Source: Salinimicrobium xinjiangense DSM 19287
Lineage (GTDB): Bacteria; Bacteroidota; Bacteroidia; Flavobacteriales; Flavobacteriaceae
Length of the DNA: 44,444 nucleotides
Direction of reading: 5' to 3'
Assembly: GCF_000423585.1 (NCBI RefSeq)
Contig: NZ_KE384056.1
Span: forward strand, 1-44,444
Of this stretch, positions 32,426 through 40,600 are shown piece by piece. The number at the start of each line of letters is the position of its first letter. The stretch's first letter is position 1. A program made the translations under genes and the position numbers. The notes under the pieces were generated by a model. The model ran no database searches. It worked only from the letters and a program-made list of their open reading frames with translations, and had not been told where the DNA came from.

Positions 32426-32541
32426 TGTAAATATTTAAGTTTACAGAATAAAAATAATGTCAACATATGGATTTACAAATATATAAAAAAGTTAACGTAT
32501 ATGTTTACAAAATAAATTATAAGTAAACTTACTTGTTTACT
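32426..32541 (-). promoter_or_regulatory. Four-operator array with 32-bp period before mobile mystery protein A
   Basis: Four inverted repeats, each 7-N6-7: TGTAAAT/GTTTACA at 32426-32445, TGTCAAC/ATTTACA at 32458-32477, AGTTAAC/GTTTACA at 32490-32509, and AGTAAAC/GTTTACT (perfect) at 32522-32541. Starts are exactly 32 bp apart, about three helical turns. A minus-strand -7 box TATATTTG (32483-32476) overlaps the second operator, as expected for autorepression by the XRE protein. Confidence 0.78.
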
Positions 32542-32661
32542 ATTAGCCATATTAAAGCCGAAAGTCCCGTATAAAAACTGTGCGAGCTGGTTTTAAAATC
32601 CCATTGTAACGGGAAGGCAGGACTTAAAGATGATCCTCGTTCTCTCATAATTCAGAATCGA

Positions 32662-32677
32662 AATGTCATTTTTGAGA
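32662..32677. repeat. 16-bp interspersed repeat AATGTCATTTTTGAGA, copy 3
   Basis: Exact third copy; it runs into the start of the right direct repeat. Confidence 0.55.
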
Positions 32678-32810
32678 GGTATTTATGAAAGCTAAATTAC
32701 AAGCACCAAATTCTAAATTCCAATTTAAGTAAGTCTAGACTCTAGACTCCAGGTTCTAGTCTCTTGCTTCCTTTACCAATCTTGAATCTTGATTTTTGAA
32801 TCTTGAATCC
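32667..32810. repeat. Direct repeat flanking the mobile mystery pair, right copy
   Basis: Shares with the left copy (31162-31325) TTATGAAAGC(T/C)AAATTACA, AAGCACCAAATTC and, after a TAGACTCTAGACTCCAGG variant, CCAATCTTGAATCTTGA. The pair brackets about 1.3 kb with the two mobile mystery genes. Confidence 0.65.
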
Positions 32811-32812
32811 AA

Positions 32813-32950
32813 TTATGATTGCTCATCCAAATAATCCTGCCAAATCTCTTCCCATTCATTTCTGAAAACTACAGCAGTCTCATAGTCTGAAATTCCATGT
32901 CTGTTTGTTCATTATACTCCTGTTTTTTGAAATTTCCTGTTGGGGATGTT
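32813..32950 (-). pseudogene. Possible frameshifted remnant of a small gene
   Basis: The minus strand reads VLGTSPTGNFKKQEYNEQTD from about 32950 in one frame and HGISDYETAVVFRNEWEEIW plus QDYLDEQS to a TAA at 32813 in another. Together they look like one small protein broken by a frameshift. No family recognised. It is the only coding-like sequence in the 539-bp gap 32422-32960. Confidence 0.22.
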
Positions 32951-32960
32951 CCTAATACAA

Positions 32961-33803
32961 TTAGCTTTTGGAATTCTCTTTTAAATCTGGATCAATAACA
33001 ATAAGCATTAATGCTTCTAAAGTATACCTTCTGTAAAATTTCATGAAGGCCATGAAGAATAAATAAGAAGTTATGGTTAAGAATAGAATTGAAGTGAGCA
33101 TAATTTTAATGTCATAGTTGCTTGCACCGAAGCCCTCAATTATCTTATATAAGAGAAACCAAAAAAAGAGAACAGATATAAGACATAGGGATCTAAGAAA
33201 TCCGTATAACGTTACATAATTTGTCATTTTTGACTGGTGGTTTTTTGAATTTTCGTACACGTAGTGAGAAAAAATTCTGTGAAAATCATACTCTCTTAAG
33301 GATTCAGTCACTGGAGCTCCTAATTTTTCCAGTAATACAAGTCCTTTAGATTTGACCATTTCAACAATGAATTTATCGGCTTTTTTCGTGTAAAACTCTT
33401 TGAAGCTAAAAAATTCTCCCAAGATATAATCAAGGATTGCAACAGGTAAAATAATTAAAGCAAGAAATCCTTTCCACAACTTTATTTTAATTGGTCCTAT
33501 CCAATATTTATGGTTGGGATTTAAATTCATTAAGTATTTTGAGGGGAAGCTGTATTTCCAATTGGCATATCTTTCGATTGTAATTGAGGAAGAAAAATTG
33601 ATTAAATGTCCAAGAGAATAGCTAATGATTACAAAGAATAAAATATTATCGAAATCAAGAATTTTATTACTACCTAAAAAAGTTACAAAATCCTCAGTGT
33701 TCGAAGGATTAAAGATGATTAGGAATATGTAAATAACCAAGGCTCCTGGAATAAAATAACCCAGAAAATCGTAAATGGAAAAAGGGTTTTGCTTAATCAT
33801 CAT
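32961..33803 (-). CDS. Multi-pass membrane protein, unknown, in the defence island
   Basis: 280 residues. Hydrophobic segments at about 11-33, 52-72, 110-130, 205-225 and 230-255 suggest four to five passes. The N-terminus (NPFSIYDFLGYFIPGALVIYIFLIIF) resembles membrane proteins often found near defence genes. Between TM3 and TM4 is a soluble region (about 135-200) with SLREYDFHRIFSHYV. No known domain is recognised. It lies 8 bp after the coiled-coil frame on the same strand and could be the membrane partner of the SIR2-STAND system (inference). Confidence 0.6.
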   Translation of the reverse strand: MMIKQNPFSIYDFLGYFIPGALVIYIFLIIFNPSNTEDFVTFLGSNKILDFDNILFFVIISYSLGHLINFSSSITIERYANWKYSFPSKYLMNLNPNHKYWIGPIKIKLWKGFLALIILPVAILDYILGEFFSFKEFYTKKADKFIVEMVKSKGLVLLEKLGAPVTESLREYDFHRIFSHYVYENSKNHQSKMTNYVTLYGFLRSLCLISVLFFWFLLYKIIEGFGASNYDIKIMLTSILFLTITSYLFFMAFMKFYRRYTLEALMLIVIDPDLKENSKS

Positions 33804-33811
33804 ACCTGAAA

Positions 33812-34348
33812 TTATTCATTATTTACATTATCTATTTCCTCGCCAAATTCTGCCAAAAACCAATCAAGAGTTTTATTGTGTTTTCCAAGTTCCCTTCTTA
33901 AAAAATTCTCGTGCCCTTTTATATCTTGCTTCTTCGCGTTCAGCATCTTTATAATCGCGTCCCACCCTTTGTGCTTGTAATATAAAACCAACTTCTCTGG
34001 GTAATCCATTGGGGGATTTTTCGAGTTCTCTACTAAGTTCTTCATGTATTGCTCTTTCAAGGCCTTCTTCTTGTTCTGCAATTCTTCTTTCTTCTTCTGT
34101 AAAGCTTGCTCGTTCTCTTTCTTCAAGCTTTCTAAAATCTTCAGAAATGGTTCTTTCTTGTTCTCGAATTCTTTTAATATTTTTTTCTGCTCTTTCTCCA
34201 ATTCCTCTTCCTTGTTCTGCAAAATTTGCCCGTGCTTGTTCCTCAAACTTTCCAAACTCTTCTCCAAGGGTTTTTTGTCGTTCTCGAATTGTTTGGATAT
34301 TTCTTTCTTCTCTTTACAGCACTCTTGTTCTGTAACGAATTTTGTTAA
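33812..34348 (-). CDS. Coiled-coil frame with 40-residue repeats and no start codon
   Basis: An open frame of 178 codons begins directly after the TAA of the SIR2-STAND gene, in the same reading frame. It contains two adjacent 40-residue coiled-coil repeats: FENDKKPLEKSLESLRNKHG... and FENKKEPFLKILESLKKENE..., plus a partial third before them (EQECCKEKKEISKQ). A C-terminal domain follows with LVLYYKHKGWDAIIKMLNAK and LGKHNKTLDWFLAEFGEEID. No ATG, GTG or TTG precedes the first full repeat; the first candidate is TTG at 34267, inside it. Possible explanations are stop readthrough from the SIR2-STAND gene, a rare start, or loss of the gene's 5' end. Confidence 0.55.
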   Translation of the reverse strand, partial: LTKFVTEQECCKEKKEISKQFENDKKPLEKSLESLRNKHGQILQNKEEELEKEQKKILKEFENKKEPFLKILESLKKENEQALQKKKEELQNKKKALKEQYMKNLVENSKNPPMDYPEKLVLYYKHKGWDAIIKMLNAKKQDIKGHENFLRRELGKHNKTLDWFLAEFGEEIDNVNNE

Positions 34349-37300
34349 TTAATCTAGTTTCTTCAACAACTGAACTCTTAGACCTTTAACAGTAAAAATT
34401 ATATTGCACTCATAATTATCACCTGGTTTCAAATTAAATTCACTTTTAAACATATATAAATCTTTACCCAGTTCACGAATATAAATTTGGTAATTACCAA
34501 TATGTTTAATGTTACCATTAAAAAGTTTTGGCTCTAAAGTTTCATCATCAATCCATAATTCCTTTAGAGATGGATTGATATACTTATATTCTTTTCTTAA
34601 TTCGTTCAAGTGTCGTCTGGAATAGTGGTACTGTTGATTATACGACTCTTTAATGTAGTTGTAAAAATGATACTTAAAAAAATTGTCTCTTTCAAATTTC
34701 TCCATATCAAAATTATTCATAGCCATTCTTGAATCAATATTATATAGCCGGTTGCAGTGATACTCAAATATTGCTTTTTGAACTATATCCAGATGCTTAT
34801 AATTTTCCAATTCTTCAACTATGTCTTCACTTCCATGATTTGGAAGAAATTGTTCTCCAAATTCTAGTATAGGATTTTCGAGGGTATTTAGTTTGAAAAT
34901 TAAAGCATATATTCTAGTGGAATTATTTTCATATAGTTCCTCTAAATGCTTTAAAACTTCGGCCTTGGAAAACTGGTTAACCTTAATCTCATGAACGTAT
35001 TTGACTCTTAATTTTGTAATGAAATCAACATTTTCAACCACAGATTCATGAGCTTTTAGAAATAAATCTTGGATTAGCAAATGTTGTTTTAACACCTCAT
35101 CCTCTTCGAGTTCTAAATTTTTTATTTTCCACATTTCAAGCTTTAAAAAGTCGGAATAACTATAAGAGGAAAATGGATCTACCATTCGTTTTATTTCAAA
35201 AAACTCAGTAGCTGATTGTAAGTATTCCTCCCGTAAATAAGCATTATCCTGGTGATGATAATATTTTGCTATTGCAAAGGCTATCACACCACGTCTATGA
35301 GTAATTGCATTACTCCTATATTCTAAACTGGAATCAACAAGCATAAGCCTTTCTTCAGCTTTCTTTAAGGAGTTGATATCTCTCCTGTGTTGAAGATTCA
35401 TGGCATAATGAATATTAAATAATGGATGTGTTGCAAAGACTAAAGCCGCTTCGTCATATAGCTTTGAGAGTTTGTCTTGAGTGGTGAAAATCTTATGATT
35501 TCTGATTGCTTTGAACAAATCCACAGCTATTTTAGCATGTTCATCATTGGGGCTAAGATTTCTTACAACTTTTAAAAATCCTTTAAATAATTGATCTTCA
35601 TTTTTAAAATTTCTCTCAACGAATGTCGAGGAGATGATCCTATGTTTAGTACGAAAAATTAAATCTTCTTTTATATCTACAGGTATAGCTATTTCATTTA
35701 AAAGAAGGCCTTTACAATCTATCTTTAATACTTTATCTTTAAATTCCTCCCAATCCATTTTAATAATTTTTTTCAAAATGCTGGCCGGCATAGGAATGTT
35801 GAATTGGTAGAGTAGTGAAGTATATTCAAAAGCTTTTCTGGCTTCTGGATTGATAGCACTTAATGTTTCTGCTACGGCTCTATACAAAGTACTATTCTCG
35901 ATAATAGAAAGCATAGTAACATAAGGGTCTGAATCATAATTTGTTCGTATCTGATTCTTTATTTGATTTTCTTCTTGTTTATCTCGTGTATGTATTAATC
36001 CAAGTGTTTTCAGTTTAATAATTAGTTCATCAATTTCAGTCTCAGACAGTTTATGATTAACTGTAACGGTCCTCGTGTTCGAATAACTGTAACTCTTCAG
36101 ATTTTTAGCTAACATATTCTCCCTTATCGGAGCAACTATAACAATGTTTCTATTGAATTGATGCTCACTTAATGATAATCTGAAATTCATTAATTCCTTG
36201 AAAAACGTATGCCTTTCTACATTATCAGCTAAAAGTATAATCTTTTCAGAAGAGCTTTTACTAAATAAGTCTTCCATATCCTGTGCTCTTAATCCATTAA
36301 CTTCAATTAACTCGAAAGCGGTATAATCATAATTTTTCTGCAATTCGTCTATTGCTCTCAGAGTTGAAGTGGTTTTCCCGATCCCATGACTCCCGGAAAT
36401 AAATAAGACAGGAATGAGATTTTGTAGAACCTCAGAATTTAGAATATTCTGTACAATTTTAAGGGTAGGTTCTTTTTTAATTATATCATGACCTTCTAAA
36501 ATAATGGAATATTTTGGTTGTTCTCCTTTATAAAAGCTTTCTGGTTTCTGAAATTCAAAATTATTCTTATGTAGTTGTTTTAATTTTGTCATCAACCTCA
36601 TTCTAAGTTGATTACTTATTTGTACAGCGCCTTCAGATTTTTTATAAAAAGTTTTTGGTAATGCTTTTGCTGCCCTTGAATGTTTAGCTTCTAACCAATC
36701 CTCATAATATTTAAAAAATTGCTCAGCCGTCATTCTAATAGTTATGACGTTTTTTTCTTCTAAATAAGGTATTAGACTTTCATTAGGGAAAGGGTCAACA
36801 TTAAATATTTTTCTATTATTCTTTAAATTGTTCTTGTTTAATTCATCTAATAGCCTTTTAGAAATTCCATCAGTAAATGAATATCCAATTGACAAGAATT
36901 TAACCTCATTTGTAAGAACACTAAAATTACTCAACACCAAATTGTAAAATTCTTTGTTGTTAAGAAAATCCTGGGAAGAGAAGATGAACTTGTATTTAGA
37001 TAAATCAGAAAGACACCCGTTTAACTTAATATATTTTATTTGATCATTTGCTATACTACTTTGATATTCAGAAATATCACGTACGGGGTAAATCTTTTTA
37101 TATTCATCAGGAGTACCATAAATTGAATTATAGGCTGTTTCTATTAACAGGTCCATATTTGTCGTTATGATTTGCCTCCATCCTAGAGATACAATTTTTT
37201 TATGGGCAGTCTCTGGTTTTAAACCTTGCAATAAGGTCTTAACATATTGGTCAAACTGGTGCCTAGAAAATTTATCTAATTGGGAGGCTCTATCTACAAA

Positions 37301-37498
37301 TTCTACTAAATCTCTTGTTTCTAAATTACTTTGTAATTTTTCTTGATAGTAGTTGATGAGTGTAGAACCCAAATAATTCTTTTCTTTAGTATATGAGGCT
37401 CCAGCTCCAAGAAACAAAATTGTATTTTCATCATATATACTTGGAAAAATATTTTCCTCTAGAAATTCAATTGATTCCTGATTATTCTTTAGATTCAT
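34349..37498 (-). CDS. SIR2-STAND NTPase, putative anti-phage defence protein
   Basis: 1049 residues. The N-terminal SIR2-like domain (about 10-275) has ILFLGAGASYT (31-35 GAGAS) and IITTNMDLLIE (112-116). The following motif reads KLNGCLSD where SIR2 proteins normally have K(L/I)HG. The central STAND-type P-loop domain has Walker A GSHGIGKTT (about 368-376) and Walker B KIILLADN (about 418-425). The C-terminal half (about 560-1049) is helical, probably TPR-like sensor repeats. SIR2-STAND proteins (Avs5-like) sense phage products and degrade NAD+. The Asn in place of His questions the NADase step. It is next to a restriction-modification gene. Confidence 0.82.
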   Translation of the reverse strand: MNLKNNQESIEFLEENIFPSIYDENTILFLGAGASYTKEKNYLGSTLINYYQEKLQSNLETRDLVEFVDRASQLDKFSRHQFDQYVKTLLQGLKPETAHKKIVSLGWRQIITTNMDLLIETAYNSIYGTPDEYKKIYPVRDISEYQSSIANDQIKYIKLNGCLSDLSKYKFIFSSQDFLNNKEFYNLVLSNFSVLTNEVKFLSIGYSFTDGISKRLLDELNKNNLKNNRKIFNVDPFPNESLIPYLEEKNVITIRMTAEQFFKYYEDWLEAKHSRAAKALPKTFYKKSEGAVQISNQLRMRLMTKLKQLHKNNFEFQKPESFYKGEQPKYSIILEGHDIIKKEPTLKIVQNILNSEVLQNLIPVLFISGSHGIGKTTSTLRAIDELQKNYDYTAFELIEVNGLRAQDMEDLFSKSSSEKIILLADNVERHTFFKELMNFRLSLSEHQFNRNIVIVAPIRENMLAKNLKSYSYSNTRTVTVNHKLSETEIDELIIKLKTLGLIHTRDKQEENQIKNQIRTNYDSDPYVTMLSIIENSTLYRAVAETLSAINPEARKAFEYTSLLYQFNIPMPASILKKIIKMDWEEFKDKVLKIDCKGLLLNEIAIPVDIKEDLIFRTKHRIISSTFVERNFKNEDQLFKGFLKVVRNLSPNDEHAKIAVDLFKAIRNHKIFTTQDKLSKLYDEAALVFATHPLFNIHYAMNLQHRRDINSLKKAEERLMLVDSSLEYRSNAITHRRGVIAFAIAKYYHHQDNAYLREEYLQSATEFFEIKRMVDPFSSYSYSDFLKLEMWKIKNLELEEDEVLKQHLLIQDLFLKAHESVVENVDFITKLRVKYVHEIKVNQFSKAEVLKHLEELYENNSTRIYALIFKLNTLENPILEFGEQFLPNHGSEDIVEELENYKHLDIVQKAIFEYHCNRLYNIDSRMAMNNFDMEKFERDNFFKYHFYNYIKESYNQQYHYSRRHLNELRKEYKYINPSLKELWIDDETLEPKLFNGNIKHIGNYQIYIRELGKDLYMFKSEFNLKPGDNYECNIIFTVKGLRVQLLKKLD

Positions 37499-37662
37499 TC
37501 AGTTAAATTATTATAAACATATAATGGTAAAATCCTGGTATAGATTGGGATAGTGAAAACCGGACCTCCTCCTAAATCCATTTGTTAGGTTTTTAAATCA
37601 GCCGGTCGATTTGCTCCTTCAATCTATTTCCTTTTGGAATTCGCGAATCTCCCTCCATCCCG
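37499..37662. other. Short spacer between the type IIG and SIR2-STAND genes
   Basis: 164 bp. A minus-strand echo of the type IIG C-terminus (EQIDRLI, near 37605-37625, compare EAEIDRLVYQL in the gene) hints at an old duplication, but it is too short to call. No terminator seen. Confidence 0.3.
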
Positions 37663-40600
37663 TTACTTAATTGAGTTTTCGATTATTTGAATCTCTTCGT
37701 CAGTCAAGTCATATAATTGGTATACAAGCCGGTCGATTTCTGCTTCCAAAGAAGAGGTGTCGGCGGCGGGGTTTTCTTTTTTGTTATCTTCAATCTGCTT
37801 TACCAAAGCTGTAATATCAGATTCAGAAGCATTGTTCCTTGCTATTGGAAATTCTTTCACATATATATTTATCCATCTTGCAGTTCCCATTCCGCTCGTA
37901 TTGGCGGTCAACTTCAAATAAAACTTTATGAGTTTTGAATTAAGTAAACCTGCTAAAAATGTAATTTCTAAATCATCTGGAGGTAAGAGAAAATATGCAC
38001 TATTTAAGAGGTAAATTTCATCAGTGCAAATAGCAAACTTGTTTGTGTCACTTAGCTCGATCCAAATAAGCTTTGGTAATTTAAAATCTTCAAAAAATGA
38101 ACAGGCTCTTAAATTTGTCCAGTGTTGTCCTTTTGCGCCGCGATTTTTGAAACCTTCACCAAAGGAATTTAAATACTTATAGATAATTGGATAATCTTTT
38201 TCTACGTTGACACCGTTTTTTGTCAGTATTATGAAATTTTGTTGGTCATATCCATATCTCGAGATATCTCTACCTCCCAAAACAGGTTTTATTATTTCTA
38301 AATTCTTTGGGTCTTGAGAAATTAATTCTTCTGCTTTTGATCTATCAATTACAAAGGCTTTATTAGACCCTGTAGCTAAGCCAAGTCTGATTTTGGTCTC
38401 AAGCTGCTCCAAGGTTTTCCCTTGACTTGCCATTTTTTTACCTAAAGCGATATACTCAGGTTTAGCGAGATTCCAGCTCTTGGTATTAAAATCGTCAAAG
38501 GTGTAATTGAAGAAATTTTTAGAAACAAAATCACTGAAATTCTCTTGCAAATCATATTTCTGATTAACAATTTTGGAATTTAATTTTCTCTGTCCTTTTG
38601 AGAAGTGAGCAATAACTGTATTTACCACAGCATCTTCAAAAATTTGCGCATCTTCAATGTTCAGCAATTCAATAAATTGACCCTTACTATTAAAGAGATC
38701 TCTGAGCGGTTTTCCATATTCTGCTTTTAAAAATGAATTGGAAGTAATAAAATTTAAAAGACCTTTCCCTGTGAGAATGGCTAAACCTAGTTCAAAAAAA
38801 TAGCAGTAGAGATCAGCAAATGCTTCAAAACTCTGATAATTACCGTTTAAATATTGTCGAAAATCGATTTTATCATGACTTACATACGGCGGATTCCCAA
38901 TTACCACATCAAAGCCTACATAATCCCCGTTGTCGTCCAGCACTTCCGGAAATTCAAAGCGCCACTCAAAGGCGTTTTCGTAGATCTTGTTGTCTTTTAT
39001 CTCCTGTATCTGGGCTTCCAGCTTTTTGCTCTCTTTGCTGAGCTTGTCCAGCTTCTTATTCCAGGCGGCTTTTTCCTTTTTTGACTGCTCAAACAGCTGA
39101 GTTTGATTGGCCATTAAAAAGATCTCGCCTTTTACCTTTTCCAGCCTCTTTACCTTGGGATCATTGGTGGAGATCTCGCTCCTAAAGTCGTTCTTGATGT
39201 CGTGGATGATCTTTTCCATCTCCCGCTTCTGCTCTTTGTTGTGGGCGTTACGGTAAGTATCCACCGCCACGCGGTAGCTGTCAATATTCCATTTGCTGTC
39301 CTTCAGAGCTTTGCTTAAGTCGGCATTGAGGTCAAAACGGCTGATGAGGGAGTTGCCGCATTTGATGTTGATGTCGATGTTGGGGAGTGTCTCTAAAGCG
39401 GGGTGTGCTCCGGCCCCCTCCCGGCCTCCCCCCAAGGGGGAGGAGGTTTCGTTCTTATAATAAGCACTTTTTAAAAGTTCGATCCAGAGCCGCAGGCGGC
39501 AGATCTTGACGGAGTTTGGGTTGATGTCTACTCCAAAAAGGCAATTTTCAATGATGTTCTGTTTCTCGTGGAAAAGCGCTTCCTGCACCCGCTGACTTTC
39601 CTTTCCGGAGGGGTTGTATTCAAACAGCTCCCCGTCTTCATCGGTCACGATAAGTTCATCGTTGACCACTTCCACCTGGTATTCCTTTAGCCTTCTTCCA
39701 TGGCGATCCTGCAGGATGTTCAGGTCATTCTTGATGGCGATCATCTCATTGAGCGCCGAAACCAAAAAATGTCCGCTCCCCACCGCGGGATCACAGATCT
39801 TAAGGCTGTTGATAATATCATTCGCCTGCTGCCGGGTAAACATCCGGTGATCATCGATCTGGTCGTACACATCATCCAAGGTTTCAAACCGGACCAATTC
39901 TCCCCCATTGGGGGAGCTAGAGGGGGCGGTCTCGTTAAATTTCTGTACGACTGCCTTCCTGATGGTCTCGCGGCACATGTACATGGTGATAAAGCCGGGC
40001 GTGAAGAAAGAGCCGTCCTTATAGCCGTTGATCTTCTCAAAAATAAGCCCCAGCACCGAGGCATTGATGAGCGTCTTGTTGTCTTCCTGTATGGTCTCGC
40101 CGCCTTCACTGCTAAAGTCATAGGCGTTGAGGAACCCGAACAGGTATTCGAGCGCGTTGAGTTCGCCGCTGCGTTTTTTGCCTTTTTTATCCTTCAGCAC
40201 GGTGGCGCTGTAGATGGGCAGTGTCTTATCATCGCGCAGGTTGCTTATGAACAGCGTGGCGTGCTCAATATCTGTAGGCTCGAACAGCGAAGAGTTCAAA
40301 TAAGGTACCTTCTCAAAAAGGGCTTTTACGTCTTCATTTCTTTCGGAATACTGCCGCGCCAGCACCTGAAAGAACAACGAGTTAAGGTCGTCGTAATTAT
40401 GTATCCTGTCGAGACTGAGGAATTCATAGGATTTGTCGCCTTTGTGGTAGGTGAGGAGCTGGGCTTCGAGCAGCTTCAGAAACAGAATCCTGTTCAACCA
40501 GGTGATGCTGAGTTCCAGTCCTACGGAAAAAAGCCGTTCCTCATGCGTCTCCCCAAACTGCGACGGCTGCTCCAGCCTTCCGATCTTATCCATGCTATCC

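Noticed and set aside
32426-32541. CRISPR-like array (regular 32-bp period)
   Set aside because: Only the GTTTAC-type half-sites recur, not a 25-40 bp repeat with unique spacers; inverted repeats of 20 bp fit operators.
37605-37660. 19-codon frame MEGDSRIPKGNRLKEQIDRL plus I, similar at its end to the type IIG C-terminus
   Set aside because: Too short for a gene; possibly an old partial duplication, noted only as spacer content.
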